A DNA stretch of 64,000 nucleotides from Caldifermentibacillus hisashii. Lineage in GTDB: Bacteria > Bacillota > Bacilli > Bacillales > Caldibacillaceae. The translations under genes and the position numbers were made by a program. Location: the NCBI RefSeq assembly GCF_027568575.1, contig NZ_JANUVP010000002.1; one strand, given 5' to 3'. Every line of letters begins with the position of its first letter. The stretch's first letter is position 1. The notes beneath the pieces were generated by a model. That model was given only the letters and a program-made list of their open reading frames with translations. It was not told where the DNA came from and made no database searches. This document shows positions 44,954-53,153 of the stretch, piece by piece.

Positions 44954-46633
44954 TTAAATTTTCATTACGCCTCCTGTACTTGCAGAAGTAACAAGTTTTG
45001 AGTAGCGAGCCAAATAGCCCTTTTTCACTTTTAGTTCAAAACCTTTCCATTCCGCTTTCCGTTTTTCAAATTCTTCATTAGAAATTTCAAGGGTAATTTT
45101 TCGGTTATTTAAATCCAGTTCAATCATATCTCCGTCTTTTACAAAAGCAATTGGACCACCTTCAGCGGCTTCAGGAGAAATATGACCGATGGAGATTCCG
45201 CGGGATGCACCAGAAAAACGTCCGTCGGTGATTAAACCGACCTTTGCCCCAAGTCCGCGACCAACAATCTGGGAGGTAGGTGCCAACATTTCCGGCATTC
45301 CCGGACCGCCTTTTGGTCCTTCATAACGGATAACAACGACATGACCTTCTTTTACTTTTCCGGAAATAATACCGGACAATGCTTCCTCTTGGGAGTCAAA
45401 GCAAATCGCCGGTCCGCGATGATAACCCCCGACTGAAGGATCCACCGCCCCCACTTTTACAATGGCACCATCCGGGGCAAGGTTCCCAAACAATACGGCA
45501 AGTCCGCCTGTTTCAGAATGTGGGTTATCCAATGGGTGAATCACATCTTTATTAATAATTTCACAACCCGACACATTTTCACGAATCGTTTTTCCGGAAA
45601 CTGATAAGCAATCACCATTAAATGCGCCCGGCTTTTTCAAAAGTTCATTAATAATGGCACTGACACCACCGGCCCGATGGACATCTTCAATATGATAATC
45701 GGAGGCCGGAGCAATTTTAGCTAAATGAGGAACCCGGTTTGCTATTTCATTAATTCGATTTAACGGATAATCGATTTCTGCCTCATGTGCTAGGGCAAGG
45801 GTATGCAAAACGGTATTTGTCGAGCCACCCATCGCCATATCCAAACTGAAAGCATTATCGATAGATTCAATAGTTACGATATCTCTTGGTTTAAGATCTT
45901 TTTTGATTAGTTCCATTAATTGTTTGGCAGAACGTTTGGCAAATTCTTTCCGCTCTTCTGTATCGGCCAAAATTGTACCATTTCCCGGTAAGGCGAGACC
46001 TAAAGCCTCTGCAAGACAGTTCATCGAGTTTGCCGTGAACATCCCGGAACAGGAACCGCAAGACGGACAGGCAAATTGTTCAATTTCTTGCAATCGGTCT
46101 ACACTGATTTTGCCTGATTGATAAGCACCAACGCCCTCGAATACGGATGTTAGAGAAAGCGGGTTTCCTTGACTGTCCCGACCGGCTTTCATTGGACCAC
46201 CGCTGACGAAAATGGTTGGGATATTAACCCGTAGTGCTCCCATCAACATTCCCGGTGTAATTTTGTCACAGTTCGGGATACAAATCATTCCGTCAAACCA
46301 GTGTGCAGATACAACAGTTTCAACAGAATCGGCAATGATTTCCCGGCTAGGAAGGGAGTATCTCATCCCGATATGCCCCATGGCGATTCCGTCATCCACA
46401 CCAATTGTATTCATCTCAAACGGAACGCCACCCGCTTCACGGATTGCTTCTTTCACGACTTTTCCAAACTCCTGTAAATGGACATGTCCAGGAACAATAT
46501 CAATATAGGAATTGACAACCGCAATAAACGGTTTGCCAAAATCTTCCGGTTTTACGCCGGCAGCACGAAGAAGACTTCTGTGCGGTGCCCGATCGACTCC
46601 TTTTTTAATCATGTCACTACGCATTTCTACCAA
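44954..46633 (-). CDS. ilvD: dihydroxy-acid dehydratase
   Basis: 559 aa Fe-S dehydratase of valine, leucine and isoleucine synthesis. Cluster Cys residues lie in CIPNCDKITPGM and FACPSCGSCSGMF; DDGIAMGHIGMRYSLPSRE and RFSGASRGISIGHISPEA are conserved. TTG start at 46633 (MVEMRSDM) is supported by CGAGGT upstream and by the B. subtilis N-terminus MAELRSNM. No other ilv gene is adjacent, unlike the usual ilvBHC-leu operon. Confidence 0.95.
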   Translation of the reverse strand: MVEMRSDMIKKGVDRAPHRSLLRAAGVKPEDFGKPFIAVVNSYIDIVPGHVHLQEFGKVVKEAIREAGGVPFEMNTIGVDDGIAMGHIGMRYSLPSREIIADSVETVVSAHWFDGMICIPNCDKITPGMLMGALRVNIPTIFVSGGPMKAGRDSQGNPLSLTSVFEGVGAYQSGKISVDRLQEIEQFACPSCGSCSGMFTANSMNCLAEALGLALPGNGTILADTEERKEFAKRSAKQLMELIKKDLKPRDIVTIESIDNAFSLDMAMGGSTNTVLHTLALAHEAEIDYPLNRINEIANRVPHLAKIAPASDYHIEDVHRAGGVSAIINELLKKPGAFNGDCLSVSGKTIRENVSGCEIINKDVIHPLDNPHSETGGLAVLFGNLAPDGAIVKVGAVDPSVGGYHRGPAICFDSQEEALSGIISGKVKEGHVVVIRYEGPKGGPGMPEMLAPTSQIVGRGLGAKVGLITDGRFSGASRGISIGHISPEAAEGGPIAFVKDGDMIELDLNNRKITLEISNEEFEKRKAEWKGFELKVKKGYLARYSKLVTSASTGGVMKI

Positions 46634-46736
46634 CTTGATTACCTCGCTTTCAAGAAGATTACTAATCAATCAAATTTTGAACTTTTTCCTATTTTAACAC
46701 TGTTGTCGGAATATGTGTAGTTTAAATTTTTGTGTA

Positions 46737-46790
46737 CGTTAAGAAATTATAAATTTCGGCAAGGATGGGAATTCGCTTGATTTAAATGCA
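46737..46790 (+). repeat. partial copy of dispersed repeat F2
   Basis: TTAAGAAATTATAAATTTCGGCAAGG and a following GAATTCGC match the first third of F2 as seen reversed at 11510-11565. Confidence 0.5.
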
Positions 46791-46839
46791 ATTGTACGGG
46801 GAAAGCAACCAAGACAGGGGAGGTTTTTGAAGGTTATTT

Positions 46840-47345
46840 CAGAACGCTCTGTCCGATAGAGCGCTGTTCGGTTACTCCTATGGGACATTTTGGCTTCAAT
46901 TTCCGATTAATTTGTCCCATAGGGCTATTCTATGAGACATTTCTGTTCGCTTTTCCGAAGTTTTTGTCCCATAGAAAGCGGTTCGGTCACCTCTATGGGA
47001 CATTTTGGCCTCAATTTCCGATTGATTTGTCCCATAGGGCTGATTTATGAGACATTTCTGCTTGCTTTTCCGACGTTATTGTCTCATAGAAAGCGGTTTG
47101 GTCACTCCAATGGGACATTTTGACTTCAATTTCTGATTAATTTGTCCCATAGAGCTATTCTATGAGACATTTCTGTTTGTTTTTCCGGCGTTTTTGTCTC
47201 ATAGAAGCCAGTTCGGCTACCTCTATGGGACATTTTAGCTTCAATTCCCGATTAATTTGTCCCATAGGGCTGATCTATGAGACATTTCTGTTCGCTTTTC
47301 TGATGTTTTTGTCCCATAGAAATCGTTTTGGCCACTCCTATGGGA
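46840..47345. repeat. tandem hairpin array with exact 115-bp period
   Basis: CTATGGGACATTTTGGCTTC starts at 46878, 46993, 47108, 47223 and (truncated) 47338: each step is exactly 115 bases, with substitutions but no indels. Each unit holds two inverted-repeat pairs, CTATGGGACA...TGTCCCATAG (for example 46878-46887 with 46913-46922) and CTATGAGACA...TGTCCCATAG, so the unit is a dimer of about 57 bp. A degenerate arm (TGTCCGATAG) lies at 46850-46859. Non-coding. Confidence 0.92.
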
Positions 47346-47517
47346 CCATAAAGCAATTCCACTACACATTTCTGTACTTACTTTATTACTTCAGAAGGTT
47401 TTGTCCTACGTAAAGAACTTTATATCTTCTTCTAACGTATTAAAAAGTAGTTAACTTTTCACCCATTTTATATTAAACTATTAAAAAATGGAAAAATTAC
47501 AAAAAAGTAGGGATATG

Positions 47518-48315
47518 ATGATTAAAGCAATTTTCTTTGATTTAGATGACACGCTTTTATGGGATCAAAAAAGTGTGCAAAAAGCATTCTTGGCCACATG
47601 CAAAATAGCTCAGGAACGTTACGGGATTGACCCGAGTAAACTGGAGGATGAAGTTCGGCAAGCTGCCAGAACATTGTATCTATCTTATGAAACATATCCG
47701 TTCACCCAAATGATCGGCATTAATCCTTTTGAAGGGTTATGGGGTGAATTTTGCGATAAAAATGACCAATTCAAAGCGTTACATGATATCGTCCCAACGT
47801 ATCGAAAAGATGCATGGACACAAGGGTTAAAAGCACTTGGTATTGATGACCCTGATTTCGGCTCTGAATTAGGAGAGACTTTTCCTAAAGAGCGAAGAAA
47901 AGTCCCGATTGTTTATGAAGATACGTTTCCTGTACTGGAACAATTAAAGAAGGATTATCGTTTACTTTTATTGACAAACGGTTCACCGGATTTGCAAACG
48001 ACAAAATTATCCTTGACTCCTGAACTACCCCCGTATTTTGAACATATTGTCATCTCCGGTAATTACGGGAAAGGAAAACCGGATCCGGGAATTTTTCAAT
48101 ATGCTTTATCTTTAATTTCCTTAGAGGCAGACGAGGTTCTAATGGTCGGGGATAATTTAAATACCGATATTTTAGGGGCAAATCGTACAAAGATTAAATC
48201 TGTTTGGGTGAATCGCTATCAAAAAAGAAGAACAGACATCACACCGACGTTTGAAATACAAAATTTAACCGAGCTATTCTCCATCCTAGAGAAAGTAAAT
48301 GTGAAAAACAGCTAA
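47518..48315 (+). CDS. HAD-superfamily hydrolase (YsaA-like)
   Basis: 265 aa haloacid-dehalogenase phosphatase. Motif I FFDLDDTLLW (nucleophile D8, acid D10), motif II LLLLTNGSP, motif III KGKPDPGIF and motif IV MVGDNLNTDILGA. Resembles B. subtilis YsaA. ATG 47518 is preferred over 47515 for spacing to GTAGGG. Substrate unknown. Confidence 0.85.
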   Translation: MIKAIFFDLDDTLLWDQKSVQKAFLATCKIAQERYGIDPSKLEDEVRQAARTLYLSYETYPFTQMIGINPFEGLWGEFCDKNDQFKALHDIVPTYRKDAWTQGLKALGIDDPDFGSELGETFPKERRKVPIVYEDTFPVLEQLKKDYRLLLLTNGSPDLQTTKLSLTPELPPYFEHIVISGNYGKGKPDPGIFQYALSLISLEADEVLMVGDNLNTDILGANRTKIKSVWVNRYQKRRTDITPTFEIQNLTELFSILEKVNVKNS

Positions 48316-48406
48316 ATCATATACATTTGTAGCACGTTTTGCCACGTATCATTTCTGTATCGTTGAGGAAAATAAAGAAAGAAATAAACATGAGGAGATG
48401 AATCAA

Positions 48407-48586
48407 ATGGCAAAACGGAAAGCAGAGAGAAATGCTGTTGAAAAATACACAAAAACGCCACATAAAAATAACCGAGAAACTGATTTTACAGCCGAGTTTG
48501 CCGGTGAGGAAAACCCGATGAAAGGGGCAAACAGAAATTCACAAAAGGGAAGAGCGGGAAAGCATAATGAAAGACCAATCGAATAA
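48407..48586 (+). CDS. small basic hydrophilic protein, 59 aa
   Basis: MAKRKAERNAVEKYTKTPHK... ending GRAGKHNERPIE. GAGGAG at 48392-48397 selects ATG 48407. No hydrophobic segment; composition (Lys, Asn, Glu, Gly) is that of minor small acid-soluble spore proteins, and the MAKRKA opening recalls SspO, but the body does not match any I recall. Its end overlaps the next small gene by 20 bases. Confidence 0.6.
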   Translation: MAKRKAERNAVEKYTKTPHKNNRETDFTAEFAGEENPMKGANRNSQKGRAGKHNERPIE

Positions 48587-48728
48587 AACGAACAAGGATC
48601 TCAAGGGCCGGGTTGAATTTGGCATTGAATTTGGAAATGTGAATGCAGGAAAGGAATTGGAAACACTCATAATGAATAAAAAAGAACAGAAGCATAAAAA
48701 GAAAGATTCCTCTAAAAAAGAACGTTAA
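48567..48728 (+). CDS. small lysine-rich protein, 53 aa
   Basis: ATG 48567 with GGGAAAG a few bases upstream, overlapping the previous gene in another frame. Product MKDQSNKTNKDLKGRVEFGI... with a Lys-rich tail (EQKHKKKDSSKKER). Arranged as a coupled pair with the previous gene. Family not recognised. Confidence 0.5.
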   Translation: MKDQSNKTNKDLKGRVEFGIEFGNVNAGKELETLIMNKKEQKHKKKDSSKKER

Positions 48729-48753
48729 TCATTTGTTTGCACTGAAATGAAGT

Positions 48754-48780
48754 CAAAGAGTGGCACAGGTCCACTCTTTG
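48754..48780. terminator. hairpin between convergent genes
   Basis: CAAAGAGTGG (48754-48763) and CCACTCTTTG (48771-48780) are exact complements with a 7-nt loop. No strong T-run on either side. Confidence 0.6.
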
Positions 48781-48798
48781 AAAAACCAGTTTTAAAAG

Positions 48799-49341
48799 TT
48801 ATTTCGCAAAATAGTCATTCAGCATCTGGTTAAAATCCTCCATAACATTTTGGTCGCCACGCTTTAGTCTTGTTGAGAATTCACTCATTTGCTGAATAAA
48901 ATGTGGATTTTCAGAAATATATACATGGTCAATTTGTGGATGATTCTTTTTTACTTGATCGGTTATTTGATTTTTCATCTTGGACGTCAGTTTTTGCCTT
49001 TGTTGCAGAACCACCGCCACATAAGCATTATTGTTGCTAATAATGACATTTGTATCGATGACTTCCTTCATGGCTAAAAGGTTGTTTTTTGTGTCCGTAT
49101 CGGTAAAAATCGTTGGTTGACGAGCTTCATTTTTTTGTTCGTTTGTACCTGGATTTTTACTGTTTATGAAATTTTGCCCTTTCGATTGAGAAACATTAGA
49201 TGTCCTCCATGGATGATCAGAAGTGTCTGTTACGGTCAAATTGCGATGATCATTAGATTGATTTTTATCATAATACGTACACCCGGACAATAGAAGAAAA
49301 GCCGAGAGAATTGAGCAAGAGATAACGATTATTTGTTTCAA
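48799..49341 (-). CDS. YhcN/YlaJ-family sporulation lipoprotein
   Basis: 180 aa lipoprotein, signal peptide with lipobox LLSGC, then an Asn/Ser-rich linker and a YhcN/YlaJ domain (VVLQQRQKLTSKMKNQITDQ and VYISENPHFIQQM). Family members are found in the forespore or spore membrane. TTG start at 49341 is chosen because a run of six G lies just upstream; the longer frame lacks a site. Confidence 0.82.
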   Translation of the reverse strand: MKQIIVISCSILSAFLLLSGCTYYDKNQSNDHRNLTVTDTSDHPWRTSNVSQSKGQNFINSKNPGTNEQKNEARQPTIFTDTDTKNNLLAMKEVIDTNVIISNNNAYVAVVLQQRQKLTSKMKNQITDQVKKNHPQIDHVYISENPHFIQQMSEFSTRLKRGDQNVMEDFNQMLNDYFAK

Positions 49342-49431
49342 AATGGACCCCCCAAAGGATTGCAAATTGTTGTATTCCTATTTTTTGCACTAAGAAAATT
49401 TTTTATGCAATCGTTAAGAGGGGACCTCGAT

Positions 49432-50232
49432 TCAGACAATTGTATTCATGATCAGTAAGCCGACTGTTAAGAAAATCATAATGACTAAACTTAACGTATC
49501 AGCCCATTTCCAACGCAGTTTCCGAAATGAGGAGCGTCTAGCGTTTGGTTGATAACCACGAACTTCCATAACATTTGCGACTTCTTCCGCCCGGTTTAGT
49601 GAACTTACAAATAATGGTAAAAAGATTGGCACGAGAGTTTTCATTTGTTGGAATAAAGAACCTTTACCGAATTCTGTCCCTCTTGCTTTTTGTGCATCCA
49701 TGATTTTTTGTGTTTCATCTAATAAGTTTGGAATAAAGCGCAAAGCAATGGACAGCATAATGGATATTTCTTCAACAGGTATTTTAAAAATCCGAAGTGG
49801 CTTGAGAAGAAAATGAATGGCTTCGGTTAAGTCAATCGGTTTTGTTGTCAGTGTAATAACCGTTGAGATAAAAATGATCATGACAAAACGGAAAAAGATA
49901 TAAATACCGCTCACTATCCCAAATTGAGATATGGTTACCGGACCCCATTCGAAATAAATTTCTCCCCCGGCTGTAAATAATACTTGTAAGCAGACGGTAA
50001 ACAAAATCAACCAAATTAAAGGTCGTACGCCGCGTATGTAGGTTTTGAAATGGACACCGGATAAATGCATGACCCAAAAGGTAAACGCCCATAGAAGAAT
50101 ATAGGCCGGCCAATCCTCGGCAAAAAACAAAATAAAAATAAAATAAAAACCGGCGATTAGTTTTGCTCGAGCATCAAGTATATGGAGTAAAGAAGTACCG
50201 GGAAGATAACGACCGATGATTAATTTATTCAT
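49432..50232 (-). CDS. ecfT: ECF transporter transmembrane subunit, FLEET-associated
   Basis: 266 aa EcfT with about five membrane segments. The two coupling motifs are AQKARGTEFG and VMEVRGYQP (x-R-G). The start overlaps the ecfA2 stop (ATGA). Its place beside dmkA, fmnB and pplA matches the EcfT-like gene (fmnA) of the Listeria extracellular electron transfer locus, where the ECF module is thought to deliver flavin to the cell surface. No S-component gene of the RibU type is adjacent. Confidence 0.87.
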   Translation of the reverse strand: MNKLIIGRYLPGTSLLHILDARAKLIAGFYFIFILFFAEDWPAYILLWAFTFWVMHLSGVHFKTYIRGVRPLIWLILFTVCLQVLFTAGGEIYFEWGPVTISQFGIVSGIYIFFRFVMIIFISTVITLTTKPIDLTEAIHFLLKPLRIFKIPVEEISIMLSIALRFIPNLLDETQKIMDAQKARGTEFGKGSLFQQMKTLVPIFLPLFVSSLNRAEEVANVMEVRGYQPNARRSSFRKLRWKWADTLSLVIMIFLTVGLLIMNTIV

Positions 50233-51092
50233 GCAAGTCCCACCTCGATTAAGCAGTCTGCAAGTTCCTCCACTGTCAGACAAATTTTTGGCAAGGATAC
50301 ACCGGTTTTTTCTTCAATGAGTAATTGAAATCTTCTTGCTTCCGGAATATCAAGGTTCCAAGATTGGATTTGATTAAGATCAGCAAAAAAAGTTCGCACA
50401 TCATCATGAAAGACGATTTTTCCTTTTTCCATAACAATAACATCATCAGCGAATTTAGCCACATCATCCATTTCATGTGTGACCATTAGTGTTGTCAGTT
50501 TATTGTTTTTATTCCAAGAAGCAATTAGCGAAAGGATTTCTTGTTTTCCAATAGGGTCAAGTCCTACTCCGGGTTCATCTAAAATTAAAATATCCGGTTT
50601 CATCGCTAAGATCCCCGCAATGGCGACCCGTCTTTTTTGGCCGCCGGATAATGAGAAGGGGGATTTCGGTAAAAAGGAGACATCCAGGCCTACCTGGTAA
50701 ATGGCTGTTTTTGCCATTTCTTTCGCTTCACTAAGCCCCACCCCAAAATTCAAAGGGCCAAAACAAATATCTTTTTCCACGGTCTCCGCAAATAACTGGG
50801 ATTCAGGAAATTGGAATACCATGCCTATACGTTTTCGTACTTCTTTTAAAGAAGTAGGATCGTTATTTGAAGAAACAGAGTATTTTCCAATTTTTACCTC
50901 ACCTTGTTTCGGGCGTATTAAGCCATTCATTACTTTTAGTAAACTTGATTTTCCGGCTCCGGTTTGGCCGACAATAGCGGTAAAGGATGAAGGTTTTACG
51001 AATAAATTTACATCATCTAAAACATTTTTTGTTCGAATCGGACCTAATTGGTAATCTGCGGATACATTGCTATATCTTATTTCCATAGCCAT
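50229..51092 (-). CDS. ecfA2: ECF transporter ATPase A2
   Basis: 287 aa ABC ATPase. Walker A GQTGAGKSS, Q-loop FQFPESQLF, signature LSGGQKRRVAIAG, Walker B DILILDEPGVGLDP. The usual DEPTAGLDP is here DEPGVGLDP. It overlaps ecfA1 by about 16 bases (start at 51092 or 51086) and ecfT by 4 bases. Energises EcfT. Confidence 0.88.
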   Translation of the reverse strand: MAMEIRYSNVSADYQLGPIRTKNVLDDVNLFVKPSSFTAIVGQTGAGKSSLLKVMNGLIRPKQGEVKIGKYSVSSNNDPTSLKEVRKRIGMVFQFPESQLFAETVEKDICFGPLNFGVGLSEAKEMAKTAIYQVGLDVSFLPKSPFSLSGGQKRRVAIAGILAMKPDILILDEPGVGLDPIGKQEILSLIASWNKNNKLTTLMVTHEMDDVAKFADDVIVMEKGKIVFHDDVRTFFADLNQIQSWNLDIPEARRFQLLIEEKTGVSLPKICLTVEELADCLIEVGLA

Positions 51093-51901
51093 TCTACCAT
51101 CTCTTCTTCACTCATATACGTATTTGGCACGTTTCTTCCTTTCATTTGTAAAATTCGTCTTAGTTTTTCGGTAAAGGGGGCTTCAAAATCAAGTTCTTTA
51201 CTGAAAACTTCTTTCGGTGTGCCAATGGAACTGATTGTTCCGTTTTTTAACACAATAATCCGGTCACTGGATGCCGCTTCATTCATATCATGTGTAATGG
51301 AAATAATAGTCAGTTGATGCCGAGATTTTAATTTTTGTAGCGTTTTTAATAAATCTTTTCGACTTTTCGGGTCTAACATAACAAAGGCTTCGTCCAATAA
51401 TAGTATTTCCGGTTGTAAAGCAAGTAAACCGGCAATGGCCACTCGCTGCTTCTGTCCGCCGGATAACCGGGTCGGATCAGCGTGACGATAATCATACATA
51501 TCAACCATATGAAGTGCTTCATAAACTCGCATCTTCATCTGTTCATAAGGCATATTCAAATTTTCTAAGCCAAATGCCACATCGTCTTCAACGGTCGAAC
51601 CGATAAATTGATTATCCGGATTTTGGAAGACAATACCCATTCGCTTTCTTATTTCCCATTTTGTCTCTTCATTTAACTCATAACCGGCGATTGTTACAGA
51701 ACCAAATTGCGGTTTGTACAACCCTAATAAAATACCGGCTAATGTTGATTTCCCGGAACCATTGTTGCCGATAATGGCGACCCACTCACCTTTTTGGACG
51801 GAAAAGTTAATGGAAGATAAGGTTTCAGCGGAATTACGTAAATCATAACGAAAAGATACATCTTTTACTTCAATGATTGGGTTTGTTGAATCAAGTACCA
51901 T
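51077..51901 (-). CDS. ecfA1: ECF transporter ATPase A1
   Basis: 274 aa ABC ATPase with Walker A GNNGSGKST, FQNPDNQFIG (typical EcfA1), signature LSGGQKQRVAIAG and Walker B EILLLDEAFVMLDP. The common DEATSMLDP is replaced by DEAFVMLDP. AGAGGTG upstream selects ATG 51901. It follows dmkA in the same direction with a 12-base gap, so the four genes dmkA-ecfA1-ecfA2-ecfT form one operon. Confidence 0.88.
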   Translation of the reverse strand: MVLDSTNPIIEVKDVSFRYDLRNSAETLSSINFSVQKGEWVAIIGNNGSGKSTLAGILLGLYKPQFGSVTIAGYELNEETKWEIRKRMGIVFQNPDNQFIGSTVEDDVAFGLENLNMPYEQMKMRVYEALHMVDMYDYRHADPTRLSGGQKQRVAIAGLLALQPEILLLDEAFVMLDPKSRKDLLKTLQKLKSRHQLTIISITHDMNEAASSDRIIVLKNGTISSIGTPKEVFSKELDFEAPFTEKLRRILQMKGRNVPNTYMSEEEMVEWLWK

Positions 51902-51913
51902 AAGCAACACCTC

Positions 51914-52852
51914 TTATATGAAAACAGCTAAACAAAGGATTGCGGAAATGACCCCGTTAATAATGACCAAATTTTTTACGGAAATGACAAACGTCTCGGA
52001 TTTTATTTGTTTCTTATTAAATAATTTCACGTGTTTATAGACAGGGATACTTGCTAAAAGGGCAAGCAACATAATTTTTGGCAATAAATGTAACGCAACA
52101 GCTGCCAAAATTGCAAAAAAGGCAATAAGATATAAAGCATTAAATAACCAGATGGCGTATTTTTTCCCAATGTAATAGGGGAGGGTAAACCGATTATTTT
52201 TAATATCCTCCTCCAGATCACAAATGTTGTTGGCCAACATGATATTGGCAATGGTTGCTACACATGGAATAGAAACAAGAACAATTTCTAATATTTGCAG
52301 AAGATCGGCTCGGAAACTAATCATTCTGCCTTTCCAAACAAGATTGGCGATATTTTGATCAAAAGCATTTACATAGACAGTAAGAAACAGAATTCCAAAT
52401 CCCATTGTTACCCCGGAAAAAATTTCTCCAAGAGGCATTCGTGAAATAGGAATCGGACCAAACGTATATAAAATACCGATCGCAAAACAAACCATGCCGA
52501 TAACTAATACGAGAATATCCGTTTTAAAAACAAGCCAAATGCCGAGACAGGTTGCTGTTGTCAATAAGCAAAGTATTGTAGTTACGACAAGCCATTCCGG
52601 AATATTCTCTTGACCGATAATATTCTTTTGTTTTCTGTATTGTTCATTTGTTGCTTTTCTGTAATCCATATAATTATTTATTGCTGTTGTTGTCAAATCA
52701 AATAAAAACATGGAAAAAAAGAAAATCAATGTATTGATCGGTCTAAATGTACCATAACGATAAAAAACGAATAACGATCCTACTAAAAAAGGGAAAAGGC
52801 TGGCCAATTTTGTTTGAATTTCAACTAGTTTTAAAAAAGCTCGTAAAGACAT
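51914..52852 (-). CDS. dmkA: UbiA-type prenyltransferase DmkA (MenA-like)
   Basis: 312 aa membrane prenyltransferase with about nine hydrophobic segments. First Asp-rich motif NNYMDYRKATNEQ (N-x3-D type), second ANNICDLEEDIKN. It attaches a prenyl chain to dihydroxynaphthoate. Neighbouring FLEET genes mark it as the paralogue of MenA that makes the demethylmenaquinone used by Ndh2. AAGGGGCG upstream selects ATG 52852. Confidence 0.88.
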   Translation of the reverse strand: MSLRAFLKLVEIQTKLASLFPFLVGSLFVFYRYGTFRPINTLIFFFSMFLFDLTTTAINNYMDYRKATNEQYRKQKNIIGQENIPEWLVVTTILCLLTTATCLGIWLVFKTDILVLVIGMVCFAIGILYTFGPIPISRMPLGEIFSGVTMGFGILFLTVYVNAFDQNIANLVWKGRMISFRADLLQILEIVLVSIPCVATIANIMLANNICDLEEDIKNNRFTLPYYIGKKYAIWLFNALYLIAFFAILAAVALHLLPKIMLLALLASIPVYKHVKLFNKKQIKSETFVISVKNLVIINGVISAILCLAVFI

Positions 52853-52896
52853 TATAAACGCCCCTTCACGGATCAAAGGATTTTGAGTTTGTTTTA

Positions 52897-53153
52897 GCTA
52901 ATAGGAAAGTATAAATTTTTCAATTTCTACTTTCCTAACGTATAAGTGCTCTTGCGGCTCTGCCATCGCCTAAAGGCTCGGCAATCGCCGAGTTTTCTTT
53001 ATTTTTCAGTTCTGTCCCACCATAACGGCGAGCCAAGACTCCACCTCAAGATTTTGAGATTACAAAGAAGATAGGTGGGATGCTTGCCGCACACGATTGG
53101 ATCAATGAACGATTAGTGGGGATGAAAAAATCCCACTTATGGAAGTTTTACTG
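52897..53153. repeat. repeat cluster between dmkA and fmnB (F2, B and A)
   Basis: F2 runs forward at 52897-53003: GCTAATAGGAAAGTATAAAT ... CTCGGC (52977-52982) AATC GCCGAG (52987-52992) TTTTCTTT, a terminator-like end. B follows reversed at 53014-53080 (TCCCACC...CCTCAAGATTTTGAGA). An internally shortened A follows reversed at 53086-53153 and reaches into the end of fmnB. No gene. Confidence 0.75.

Noticed and set aside
46840..47345. CRISPR array or repetitive coding sequence
   Set aside because: Intervals are conserved, not unique, and the 115-bp period shifts reading frame at each unit.
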